This document shows positions 24,930 to 36,639 of a stretch of DNA of 64,000 nt, piece by piece. Source of the DNA: Lepas anatifera (taxonomy: Eukaryota; Arthropoda; Thecostraca; Lepadidae); contig JAOTON010001141.1 in the NCBI GenBank assembly GCA_034440635.1, positions 586,001-650,000 on the forward strand, written 5' to 3'. The notes below the pieces were generated by a model. The model saw only the letters and a program-made list of their open reading frames with translations, searched no databases and was not told the DNA's origin. A program made the translations under genes and the position numbers. Numbering within the stretch: position 1 is the first letter of the stretch; every line of letters begins with the position of its first letter.

Positions 24930-25560
24930 GTTGCCCCCTGAAGCGCCGTGGTGACGTCGGCAGAGTTTGTCCGGGTATTGACCTCGACCCCGGCGCGTTA
25001 GCCGGCGGCGAGGGCCGCGAGGTCGGCCCCGGAGGTCTGCGTGCTGACCACCTCACCCCCCGCCGGCCCGGAGAGCATGGCCCGGTGCAGTCGGCCGTCC
25101 GGCCTCCAGCTCCACATCGATCGCCACACAGCCGCAACACGTGGGTGGGGAGACAACAGCGCCTCTCGCGGCCCGCGCGGCCCCCGCGGTGCGTGCTCCG
25201 TTGTTGGCCGTTTGTTTGTGTGTTCAACTGCGGCTGTTGCCGTCTCTCCGTAGGCGATGGCCGCGCATGGCCGGGCTGTTGCCTGTTCGCGGCCCGGGAC
25301 CACAGCGGCCGGGGATCGCCCGCAGGTGGCGTGTGAGACAGTGCTCTGCGCGTGCGGGCCGGCGGCGCGGCGCCGCAGGTGTACTGGTGGTGATACAAGC
25401 ACAGGCCGGTGATTGACATCGATGCTGGATATACGTGGGATGTGACTGGTCTGCGCGCGGCACAAATCGATGCTCCGCTGGGAAACGGAGCTCAGCTGAC
25501 TGGCGTGTGACGTCATCAAAAGATGCGAGCGCGCCGGAGCCGCGGCGACGTTAGATGATA
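24930..25560. promoter_or_regulatory. GC- and CpG-rich, promoter-like segment
   Basis: This block is much richer in G+C and CpG than its flanks (for example GGCGGCGCGGCGCCGC near 25360). A TGACGTCA palindrome lies at 25508-25515. The overlapping open frames on both strands reflect the base composition. It could be a CpG island-like promoter or a GC-rich exon of an unseen gene. No TATA box or start site is evident. Confidence 0.35.
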
Positions 25561-28150
25561 GCCTGTCAGATGCTGTCGCTGCACTGGGACCGCGCTGCTG
25601 ATTGGCTGTAGCGAGTTGTTCGTGCGAGCCGCCAGACCCAGGCCACAGTTTATTTCAGGGAGCCATGGAGATGGTGCGCACGACACATACCAGCTCCATC
25701 TGTGCGGTGGGCATGTGTTTTAGAGACTCGTCGGCAAGAACTGGACTCTCAGCTCCAATCCTGCGGTGGATGACGTGTCTCACGATGGGCAGATGGGTAT
25801 CGGTGTTTTAGGGGATCAGGACTGCACTACGGAAGGTGAATAGTTGGGACCTGAGCACATTCAGTCACCGGACTTCTCCGATGATGTGGCAACTTGCCCG
25901 TTACAGAATACCAGAGCGATGTCCAAATCAGGCCTGAATCACATTTGAATAGTCTTACTTGCAAGATATATTGTTCGCTGCTTTATGCATCCCAATTCAG
26001 CTTGCTCGCGGTAGAAAATGGTAACATGCCGCGCTTAGAAGAGTATGTTCTGGAGCTATTACTATTACCGTTCTCTTTTTCGTTTTGCCAAAATTCTTAT
26101 TTTTGTATAGCTTCTTGTTAGAGAAACGTTCTCTCAATGCTCAAATAAGTATGTCATTAGTTGGTTTGCCCAGCTATGATGATTTAATCCGCCTATACTA
26201 AGTAAATGATACCCTACAGGACCATTTTATTGGAAACCTAAAACCCATCGATGCCCACGGATCAGTTAAGTCGTTATTTTGAAACTTCAGTGCCAAATCT
26301 TGAAAAGATTGCGTCAACTTCATTTCCACTGTATGCAAGTTCATTTCACCAGTTATGTAATAAAATAGGTAGGTATACTGCTGATGGAAAAATCGTAGTG
26401 CCGATTAAAAAGTATCGCACAAGAAACAATATGCAATAGTTGTGCTCCATTGGTAAACAATGTCCAGCCTTTCACAGGAAACTGGTCATCAAAACAGCAA
26501 CCTACCATTCACCAAAAGAAGAGCTGTAAATCATCAAAATCCACACAGGAATTGCTGGGAGCAGGACACCCGTGCTGCCCTCTAGCAAATGCAGCCTGAC
26601 GATATCAGGCGAATGTTTCCAAAGTTTTGCTTAGCTCAAACCCGGCATGTGCTTTACTGAGGCATCGCACCACCACCGCGGCAGGTCACTCTCCACGGCC
26701 GTGCTTCATCTGTCGTGCTACAGATACCAATACCAAATGCAATAAAATAGACCCATAACACGGGATTGGTGAGTACATGTTTGATAGCCCCGAGGCATCT
26801 AACGAGGGCCGTTTGACCTCTGACATTTTACTGCTCACAGACATCTGACTGTTGTTGTTTGGATGCCATCCGTTTGTTACGACATACTCATATGGCCGGA
26901 TTTACTGCGGAGGAGAGTGCAGGAGCGCCGTCTTTGTCTTAAAATTGTCTCCATTACCTACGATTTGTTCCGCTCATCATCTTTTACATGCCATTTATCC
27001 TACCTCCAAGAGGCAAATGACATGAGATGATCCAGTGATTGGTGCCCAGCGGGAGTGACCCTGTGCCCCAGAGGACCTGTTGCTCAGGACGCTTGTGGAC
27101 ATCGGCCACCGAGATGCTGGTACCGCAGCTATCCGTCTAGTGTCCGGTCGTGAGAGGCACTCGCACAACAGTCAACTCTTACGACCGGAATGCCTTTTGA
27201 GCGGTAAGGCGACACCTCAGATGACAGGAACAACACACACTGCTGCATGTGTAGGTGTCGTGAGCTCTATGTTCGTTTTTACTGTTGTGCTGTGAACACT
27301 AGGCTTAGAGAGCTGCTTCGAAAGGGCTGTGCTTTCAATGTAATGGAGATAAATATGTCACTGGACATGGTCACCGCTCCAGTGCGTGTCCTGTGAAAAT
27401 GCCTGTGTTAGACGCTCATGCTGTATGGATTGAATATACACTTGGTGTACCTCGACGACATGATACTGTTGAGAGAGAGCTGCAGGCGTTTCAGGGTACT
27501 CATTATAACAATGAGACAGGCGTAGTTCTTATGTTGAGATTTTAGGCAGAGAAAAGGTATGTTGCAATGTTATGAATGCTCGTAAATAAACCGCTGCTAG
27601 TGTAGTCGTCTTTTCAGTGCATATAACCTCAAACATATAAAACGTGGAAACTCAATACCTGGGCCGGACATCGCTAATTCTCACGGACACAAGCACGCGC
27701 ATATTAATGAAAAGCGTCTTATCAATCTGGGCTATAACTGCAGACATGGGGTCTGCTGCTCAGAATCTATTGGTGATTTTGGTAAAATCTTCCTTTCTTG
27801 TGCACATTTCTTGAACTGTTTAGTTGGGTGGTGCAGCGAGATCCACATCAATTGTTGGAATCAGGGGCAGAATATAGTACTCAGTTTCACATAATCCGAA
27901 TATACCATGTCTGAATCTATTTAATTCAGCTGGCTCAAATACGAACTAGGCTACGGGGGAATTGGTGGGCTAAGATCATCCTCCGCTCACACACCACGCA
28001 CTCACTTTTCAACAACTGACCCGACTATATCAACTCGCCAGTAACGAACACCCAGACGCCTCGAGGCATAACATTGCAAATACAATCCAAAGTCTGCATA
28101 CAATTGCACACCGGAGCATTTCAGGTTTGCCGTATCTACAGATTGTATCG
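25561..28150. other. No gene recognised
   Basis: Short frames only. No RNA gene, terminal repeats or microsatellite of note. I searched here for the missing last exon of the calmodulin-like gene and did not find a convincing one. Confidence 0.45.
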
Positions 28151-28159
28151 TTGGTTTCA

Positions 28160-28440
28160 TTAACTACCACCATATCCGGGTTAGTGAGTGCATTTCCGGC
28201 GGCGCCAGCCCCCAGTGCGACTTCAGCGGCGGCAGTGACAGTGACAGAAACAGTGTACACTGCACAGAAAGATCCAGTGACGGCTCTAGAAAGCAGGCAG
28301 CCGCCCTCGCCGTCAGCGGCCGCCGGCTGCGCCGCAGGGCTCCCGCGCCAGCGCCGCGGGGTGGCACGCCTGTTGCCGACGCGTCGACAGCGACGGCGAC
28401 GCTCCCGGATCCCCGGCTCCTACTGGATGGCACTAATAAT
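28160..28440. other. GC-rich segment of unknown role
   Basis: A short GC- and CpG-rich island (GGCGGCGCC, GCCGCCGGCTGCGCCG) is open in frames on both strands. No protein family is recognised in any frame. Confidence 0.3.
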
Positions 28441-29180
28441 GGCGCAAGCGTGTGAGCACCACTGAGCATTCGATTATCCGGCAGCCGACTGTCGGTGCCA
28501 CCGCCGGCTTCCCTGCGTTATTAGCCTCATCAGGTGTGTCAAGGCTTTGCGATGCTTTTTCTCAAAAGCGTTGCTGGATGTGGCATATTGGGGCTGTGGA
28601 TGAAAGACTCGTTTACGTGGCTGAAGCTGACTCATGAATAGGCTTTGCGGCTGCTTCACCTCAGATGATTCCTTCATCTTCAGATGCGCGGTGGTGACCA
28701 GTAAATGAAATCCGTCGTCATTGCCAATGAATCGATCGCCCCAGGCCGGATCCCAGGGCCCAGAGGCGTGCGCAGAAATCACCAGTAGGGTATAGAACAA
28801 AGTTGACCTTGGATAATTTGTATAGCTTTTAAAAGGAACCCTCGGCTAAGAAGACGAGGAGCGGTCTCATTATAACGCCTTGCTACGTCACTGCAAAAGC
28901 TCTTATCACGGACCAATGGACTTGCTGAGCGGACAATCTGCTGGGATGGACGCTGACCATCTCAGCTCGTCCCACCTCTGACTAGTATTTGAGCCGTTCT
29001 TGTTTTGCACCGGGGTCGTTAACTTTTGGCCCCGGGCAAAATTTTTTAAGCATCGAATTCGAATTTGAACTCCAGTTCTAATTCGAGATCTTGCCCATCA
29101 CTATGATGAATAATTTATGTTTTCCCTTTTGTATTATGATGATTCTGATGAAGGGCTTTGTCCAAATATATAATCACTGT

Positions 29181-29343
29181 CAGTGTCGAATCCAGAACTT
29201 CACTTCGGAGGGGAAGGGAGGGGTTTCAGGCGTCCCTCGCAATTACCTCTTAACAGTTTCCAGCAACGCATGTATTATTATGTATTATCCCCGACATTGT
29301 GGGAAGGGTTAAGCTCCCGTAGCCCCCCTTGCATCTGCCTATG
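29181..29343. mobile_element. Old hAT-like MITE, 163 bp
   Basis: The ends CAGTGTCGAATCCAG and (reverse complement) CATAGGCAGATGCAAG are imperfect inverted repeats. The flanks ATCACTGT and ATCACATT agree at 6 of 8 bases. The interior has a GGGAAGGGAGGGG arm and a CCCCCC arm, as in the other hAT-like elements here. Confidence 0.45.
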
Positions 29344-29386
29344 ATCACATTGCATCACCAAAGAGCTTCTGGCTCTACTCACTCAG

Positions 29387-30797
29387 TTACTCGTGGGTAA
29401 GAATCATATCTTCCTCCTGACTGATGTCGAACTGGAACAGGTACGAGTTGCACTTCAAAAACACAAATATATATATATATATATAACTTCTGTTAATGAA
29501 GAAAACGTGTGCTTCGCCTGCGCTCCAAACTAATTCAACCCTTTTATCCCAGCCGAAGTGGGGTGTAGTCTTATTGTAGCACTTGTTAACCCTCGCCCCA
29601 CCGGGGAGGCCATCGATGGCCCCCCTAAGGTTTTTCCGGGATAGCAGAAAAACGACGAGGCGCAGCACCGCGGTTGAGGGCTCTACCTCTCACTGCATCA
29701 TTTTCCCATCATCCCTGAAATTTTTTACCCCGGGTCACCCAAGGTCAGGTCACCAGACGAGGTCAACCAAGGTCACCTCACTTCACCTTTAGAGCTCTGT
29801 AAGAGCTACATTTCAAAGTCGATCGATTTGAAACTTCCTACACTTCATGACCCCTCCAGGGTCTACAAGGTGTATATCCGGGATTTTTCGATTTCGTGCC
29901 CTGAGGTCAGGTCACGAGGCGACCTCTCCCATTGACAAAGCATGGGGAAAAGCTATTTCATGATATAAAAGCCACAAAAATTATTGCAAATACTCAGACT
30001 GCTCAGAACAACGTTTTTGGACACCCTTTCACGGATCCCAGGGGTCATATTTGCCCTTTGACTTTTCCAAGGTCATCCAAGGTCACCAGAGGTCAAAAAC
30101 AGTATTTGGACAATAACTTTTGACCTAATTGAGCTAGAGCGGTGAAACAAACACCATCGTGTTTTTCTTGTCACTGGCTTTCATTTGATATACGGCAAGG
30201 TCACTTTTTGACCTTTCGTGACCTCAGGTCATATTAGGTCACGAGGTGACCTCTGGCGGTCAAACCACTGGCGGGAGGTCTTTACGTTTCTCATAGCGGA
30301 AAAAGTACTGGTAATTTGCTATCAAATGTACTTTACCAGGCCTCAATAGCTCTAATGACATAAGAGTTATGCCCAGTTTGCTTAATCATTGCATATTTGA
30401 GTGAAAATAGCCGATCTTGACCTAATTTGACCTCTGGAGGTCAAACCATTGACCTGAGCACTAAAACATGCGAAGTAATTTCCTACTGAATTCACGCGAG
30501 CTTTCTATTGCACTTTGCAGATTTGCGCTAACGCCCATATTTTCGGAGTTAGAGGGGGGCCATCGATGGCCCTCCCGGTGGGGCGAAGGTGGCGCCGGAC
30601 CCCCGGTGGGGCGCGGGTTAAAGGTCGCGAACACCCAGCTGCTGTAAGCGAGGAAGAAGCCACGGTCCACAGTCTCCTTAGACATTTCGCCTGACAAACA
30701 CACATTGAACTCCTTAGCCACTCTTATGTGGATGGTGAGGCGCGTAGGGGCGGACTCGGCAGGTATGCGACCATCATCTCTCTCCCACCACTCCCAA
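29387..30797 (-). pseudogene. Unrecognised reading frame split by MITE family A copy 1
   Basis: On the minus strand, 30797 down to 30622 is open (contains RLTIHIRVAKEFNVCLSGEM and FFLAYSSWVFATF). Position 29585 down to a stop at 29387-29389 is open too (contains NKCYNKTTPHFGWDKRVELV). Removing the MITE and one TTAA joins the two halves in the same phase across the TTAA (..ATFNKCYN..), giving about 126 continuous codons. An AT microsatellite near 29467-29485 falls inside this frame, so the distal part could instead be intron followed by a short last exon (CNSYLFQFDISQEEDMIL). The protein family is unknown. Either the gene is broken, or the MITE is removed or exonised in the RNA. Confidence 0.4.
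29586..30621 (+). mobile_element. TTAA-flanked piggyBac-like MITE, family A copy 1 (intact)
   Basis: The element starts TTAACCCTCGCCCCACCGG and ends CCGGTGGGGCGCGGGTTAA. Both ends carry an inner GGCCATCGATGGCC palindrome. TTAA at each edge is the piggyBac target signature. It is 1036 bp with no transposase frame. The interior is dense in AGGTCA and TGACCT words. It is the reference copy for the split copy at 31152-39382, which is in the opposite orientation. Confidence 0.85.
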
Positions 30798-31380
30798 ATT
30801 GTTCAGCATTATCCAGATTCTCCCTTACTTCAACATGTTTTTATCTTAACTATTTTTACACAAACATACCTGCAGGGTTATGACTATAGGAACCTGCTTG
30901 TCCTGGAAGAGGTGGCCGAACATTGCCTAGAAACCGTTATTTCGCCCGGTGACGTCAAGCATGGCATCCAAGAGACCGCAGTTTTAAGTGTTGGAATAGG
31001 GGATGAGGGATGACCCCAGGAGGAAATAGATATGATTTGAAGTAATATCTAAGAATTTTTAGGAAAATCCGCAAGCAGCCGCTTCAGGATACAACAGCAT
31101 AAGATGACAGGCAGAGCAGAATGACTGGATCGTCTCAATCACGGGTGCCGCTTAACCCGCGCCCCACCGGGGGTCCAGCGCCACCTTCGCCCCACGGGGG
31201 CCATCGATGGCCCCCTCTAATTCCGATAATATGGGCGTTAGCGCAAATCTGCAAAGTGTAATAGAAAGCTCGTGTGAATTCAGAAAGAAATTCAGTGACG
31301 GATCTAGGATTTCGTTAAGGGGGGGCCCAGGCTCGGAGGGCGCCGAACCTGGGGGCGCCGAACCTGAGGGGCGCCAATTT

Positions 31381-31912
31381 CAGTGGCGGATCTAGCCGGT
31401 CGGTTTGGGAGGAGCAAACCAAAGTCGAAAAGCAAAAAAAAAAAAAACGTCACGCAGTAAAAAGCTGCGCTACCAATATCACTTGCCCGTAGAATTTTGG
31501 GTATTTGAGGCGAAAAGCCAAAAAAACTTCACGGGGTGAAAAATATGGGCTCGAGATACTTCTTCCCATCCAAGGCTGGCTATACTATGACTTGCTATAC
31601 TATGGAGGTCTGGCTATACTATAACTGAGAATTATTGATATTTACTCCATGATTCTGATGAAGGGCTGTGCCCGAATATATAATCTTCAGTGTTTTTTAC
31701 ATTTCCGGATTCGAGGGGACAGGCCAGGGAACATCTTATCAACTTATGTTCTGTTTGAAGTTGAGAGTTGGAACACCAAAATCTTGCTTATAAACTAAAA
31801 AGGAGTAGGGGAAAAAGGAGGTCGATCGCTTTGGGGGGCGAAAACGCAGTTTTGCCCCGAGCTTTTTCGTTTGGGGAATGCCTTTTTCCCCTCCCCCTTG
31901 GATCCGCCACTG
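31381..31912. mobile_element. Nested hAT-like MITE, 532 bp
   Basis: The ends CAGTGGCGGATCTAG and (reverse complement) CAGTGGCGGATCCAAG are near-identical inverted repeats. The flanking GCCAATTT at 31373-31380 and 31913-31920 is a perfect 8-bp duplication. It lies inside the larger hAT-like element and so inserted after it formed. It has no coding capacity. Confidence 0.85.
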
Positions 31913-32219
31913 GCCAATTTAACACCCAAAAGGCGGCCAGTGTCAATGAAGAACGCGTTTAAAAAAGGATTTGTAAATGCTTATTTTTATGAAAGCTTCC
32001 TCTCAGTGAGGACATGTTCACGTTTACCATCAAGCATATTTCGGGCCAGCTAACGACTGGTACCGTGGTAGAAAATGCTGAAAGCACCCACTGACACTAA
32101 CTGAAGCACGATGAGCAAATAATACAGTTATATTCGGTCATGGTAAAAACTGAGGTGTCGTATCCACCACCTCCACTTATCACAGTTGTCCTGGCTAACG
32201 GCTCCATACTGAAATAGCC

Positions 32220-32990
32220 GATTGACGCTAACCTGAGCCTCATAGGCCGCAGAACCTCTGCGGGCCTGGGCCCCTGAGTTTTTGGTGACTTCCCTGAGTT
32301 TATATTGAGTCCCCTCAGCTGATCTGGGACCGCTTTAGTTAACCAGGCTCTCACACTGAACTTGAAACCTATATGTCGCCGCTGAAGCCTATTAAGCTTT
32401 TTGGGCCCTTTTATTGATATAGGGCCCCTCAACCGGTCCTGGGCCCTCTGAGCTAAAAGCTGGAGCTCTGAGCTCTGAGCCCCAAGCTGGATTAGTGTCC
32501 CTTAAGCTGGTCAGGGTCCCCTGGGTTGGTATTGTTTTCGTTTAACTGATATAGATCCCTTCAGCTTGTTTGGGGCCCGTTGTGCGTATCTGGGCACTAG
32601 TTCGTCGAGGCACCCAGCTAGTCTGGCCCTATTAGTTTTATGGGCCTTCTGAGCTTCTGCAGGTTCCCCTCAGAAGGTCGGGGCCCCATGAGTTGAAAAT
32701 TGGACCCCTGGGTTAGTTTTGGGTTCCTGAGCTTATTTAGAAACCGTTTAAATAGGTAGGCACCCCACGCTGGTCTTGAGAATCCTGTGTTGGCGCTGAG
32801 GTCAAATGAGCTCGTCGGGGGCCCTTATCTGGGGCCCCCTTAACTGGCACGGACCCCTCAGCTGATTTTGGAGACCCAAAATCCCTCCTACCGGATTCCA
32901 CCCACGCCAGATTTCCTGACTCCCTGAGGGCCCCTGGGGGCCATTGGGGATTTTTCCCGCGATCAGCGCTAGGGCCCCCTCCCCCGAGAC
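32220..32990. repeat. Degenerate GGGCCCCTGAGCTG-type tandem repeat
   Basis: Variants of GGGCCCCTGAG, CCCCTCAGCTGGTC and CTGAGTT(T/A) recur every few tens of bases with many indels. It appears to be an eroded minisatellite inside the giant hAT-like element. Open frames across it are not coding. Confidence 0.55.
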
Positions 32991-33104
32991 AAAGCTTACA
33001 ACATGTCTCTGTGTATATACTCTAGCATCTGCCAGAGTTGAGCTAGAATCATTTTTAGGCACACTTCGCTTCCTCTCGTTACGGCGAATCATCAAATAAT
33101 GCAT

Positions 33105-33795
33105 AATATGACTATACTAGGTCAAAACATAAAAATGACCTGACCTAAGGCTTGGTCAAGGTCACCATTTAGCCTAGCATAGTCAGTATGCATATGAATC
33201 AACTCACAATAGCAATAAAAAATGGTATCAAAATACGGGTTTTATCAATATTTCCTGCAAAGCAATTAACCCAAGTCTTAAAACCTGCTTAGGAAGCCCC
33301 ACATGAACTCTCAGAGGTAACATGTCTAAACTTGCAACATGAACCGATAAAGAGGCCTAGGATACCATGATTTGGGGAATCCGAAGGTATTCCAAGCGGC
33401 GTCTGCAGACATAGAACAATTTTTCGGCAAATTTCCGTTTTACCCCATGCATTTTCAATGGAGAGGTCATGATTCGTACCTGTCCCTAGGCCATCGATGG
33501 GAAAAATCCCGCAATAAATGTATTAGTACTTTTTGGGCCCATTATATGGTACAAGTTTGAATTCGATAGATTCACCCTTTTCTTACTTACGCCAACTTAA
33601 ACATTTTTTGGGGTGAGGTCACTTGACCTGCACTGGTGACCTGACCTGAGATGACGCAACCTTAAATTTTGAGGGAAAGTTGCGGAATTGATCAATGATA
33701 AGGTGTGACAAGTACTGTGTCGCTTCGCGCCGACGTTTTTTCGTGCCACTGGGAGACCTCGAGGGGGTGTTCAAGCACCCCCCCAACGGGCCGGA
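33105..33795 (+). repeat. Interspersed repeat, family B copy 2
   Basis: Aligns in order with 11650-12284. Shared phrases are AACCCAAGTCTTA, CAACATGAACC, TTTCAATGGAGAGGTCA, ATAGATTCACCC and GGTCACTTGACCTGCACTGG. It ends near the GGGGGTGTTCAAGCACCCCC hairpin, as copy 1 does. It is inside the giant hAT-like element. Confidence 0.6.
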
Positions 33796-36639
33796 ACGGG
33801 GCTCGAATACTCTAGAACAGGGCTGAGGCCAAAAGGGAAGGCTCTAAACAATGTCTGCAATTTTTGGGGTCAAGGTCCTTCAAGGTCATTGACCTATTAC
33901 GGCACAACCCAACATATTATGCCTAATTTACGCTATAACTAGCGCTGTGCCCAAGCTTACCAATGACCTTTGATCAAGCCTTGATCATCAAGGCCAGTGA
34001 CCTTTAAAATTGACCTGTAACCTTGATCTAAACACTGAATAACCTTTACTTTGATATAATAGCATACGTCATAATAGGAATCGTAACATTATGCAACGTC
34101 ATTTAGGGGCTGTCCAGGAGTACCTGTGCTCATCAGGGACACCTATGCTCTCTGGGGGGGCCTTTGCTTCGATGAGGCACCTGTGCCACCCAGGGGCGCC
34201 TTCGCTCCCCAATGGACGCAACCTAGCTATCCAGGGGCATCTTTGCTGTTCCGGGGGTGCCTTTGATACCCAGTGCCCAAGGGGAGCTTTTTCTTATCCA
34301 GGTTCACCATGGTATTGAGGGGCGTATTTTTATTCAAGGTAACCTATACTACCCAGTGGCGCCTACCCTATGCAAGGGGCGCTTAGGCTATCCAGGGGGC
34401 GGCAATTTGCTATGCATAGGGCGCCCTTATGCTCTCCATGGGCACCTCATTCAGAGGGTGCCTCTGATATTCAGGGGCGCTTTTCCTATCAACAGGGTAC
34501 CTGTGCCATCTTGGGGCTATTCTTATCAAGGGACGCTGCTGTTATTCAGGAATACCTACACCACTGTCGAGGGTCGCCTTTGCTACCCAGAGGCGCCTTT
34601 ACTTCTTAGGAAATTTGGCGCCCGTGCTTTAAGGAGTGCTTCGGCATCGATTGATTGCTCTATTATTGGGCTTAGGTGCACGTGAACCTTGAGCTCATGT
34701 AGCGCCCATATTGTGGCTAAGGAACGCTTATGCTATCAAAGGGCGCCTTTACTATCCAGGGCCGCTGTTTTATTCAAGGCAGTCTGTTCTATCCACGGGC
34801 ATCTGATATTTCGGGGGCGGTGCCTAGGTTATTCAGGAGGCGGTTTTTTTCTCCACAGGGGCGCACTATTGCTTTCCAGGGGCGCCGTTACTGCCCAGGG
34901 GTGTCTTTCTATCCAGGGGCGCATATGCTGTCTAGGTGTATTTTTCAATCACAGACATGATTGAAATACATGCCCCTACGTTATCCTGGGGTGCTTTTTG
35001 TCTCCGGTGAGGCGCTATTTTTCTCTTCCGGGCACCAGTTTATCCAAGGGCACCTATGCTGTCCAGAGAACCTTTGTTATCTAGGGCTGCCTTCGCTGTT
35101 AAGGGGCACCTTTGCTACCCAAAGGGAACATTTTACTTTCCTGGAGTGCTTATTTCCATCTAAGGGGAACATATGCTATCTTGGAGCGCCTTTGCAAACA
35201 TGGGGCGCACTTTTCTATCCAGGTGCGCCTTTGCACTTGAGGGGGCGCCTCTGCAATCCAGGAGGAGCCCAAAATAGATGGAGAATAAGAATTCTGAAAT
35301 AAGGCGCTCGAACACTGAAATAAAGTGCCTAGTTATCAGAAAGAGGCGCTCATCTGCTGAGCGGGGAGGACTGCTGGTTGGTGAGGGCAGCGTTCTCGGA
35401 AACGGGGCGCACATACTGAAAAAGGCACCCGGTTGTAGCGATGGAGCACTAAGCCTTCAGTTATAGGTTAATGAAATGTGGTTAAAGGCAGTCCATGCTC
35501 AAATTGAACGCTCGAGCCCTGTAACAGAGCGCGCGACTGTCAGACAGGTGTGCCAAACCATAGACAGTAGGGCAGCTGAAGATGGAAAGGGACACCTATG
35601 ATATCCTGGGGGCGCCTGTACTCTCAGGTGAGGCGCTTGTTTTCTTTCTCAGGCGCCTAGTCTATCCATGGCCGCCTATGCTGTCCAGATCATCTATTTC
35701 AAGAAGGGTTAACTTTGCTGTCCAGGGGCGCCTTTGCTATCCAAGGGCGCATATGATATCTGTAGGGCGCTTTATGCAGAGGGCGCCTAGGCTGTCCAAG
35801 GGCGCCGTCCTAACCAAAGGCCGCCTTTCACTTCCCTGAAGTGCCTATTTCTATGTAAGGAGTGCATATATTATCTAGGAGTGCCCTTGATATACAGAGA
35901 CGCCTTTTTGTCCAGCGGCGCCTTTGCTCTTGAGGGGCGCTGCTCCAATCCAGGGTAGCTGAAGATGGATAAGGGACATCTATGTTATACAGGGGGAGCC
36001 TGTACTTTCCAATGGGGCGCTCATTTTCCTTCTCAGGCACCTAGTTTATCTAGGGAGCGCATAGGCTATCCAAAGGCGCCTTTGCTTTCGAAGGGGTGCC
36101 TTCCTAGGGGCGCCTTTGCTATCCAGGGGCGCCTTTGCTGTCCAAAGCACTTGTGTTATCCAGGGTTGTCTTTGCTGTCCAGTGGCGCCTTTGCTATCTA
36201 AAAGTGCATATGATATCCGTCGGCGCTTTATCCAGTGGGCGCCTGGACTATCAAAGGGCACTTTTTCTATCCAAGGGTTGCATTTATTTTCCTGAAGTGC
36301 CTATTTCTATCTAAGGGGCTCCTATTCTGTCCAGGGCACCTATGTTTCCCAGATTTGCCTTTGCTGTCCAGGGACGCCTTTGCTATCCAAGGGCACCTTT
36401 CTTAACCAAGGGGCGCATTTTGCTTTCCTGGAGCGCCTATTCCTATCTAAGGGGCGCATATGTTATCTAGGAGCGCCTTTGATACCAGGAGGCGGTTTTT
36501 TGTCCAGGGGCGCCTTTGCTCTTGGGGGGCGCTGCTCCAATGCAGGGCAGCTGAAGGTGGATAAGGGACATCTATGTTATACAGGAGGGTGCCTGTACTT
36601 CCCAGTGGGGCGCTCGTTTTCCTTCTCGGGCTCCTAGTT

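Noticed and set aside
24778..25519. Overlapping open frames of up to 213 codons on both strands
   Set aside because: The region is GC-rich, which removes stop codons in all frames. No domain is visible and the frames overlap each other.
25650..25810. Final exon of the calmodulin-like gene after a TTTCAG acceptor
   Set aside because: The joined frame does not give the expected calmodulin C-terminal helix (EFV-type residues).
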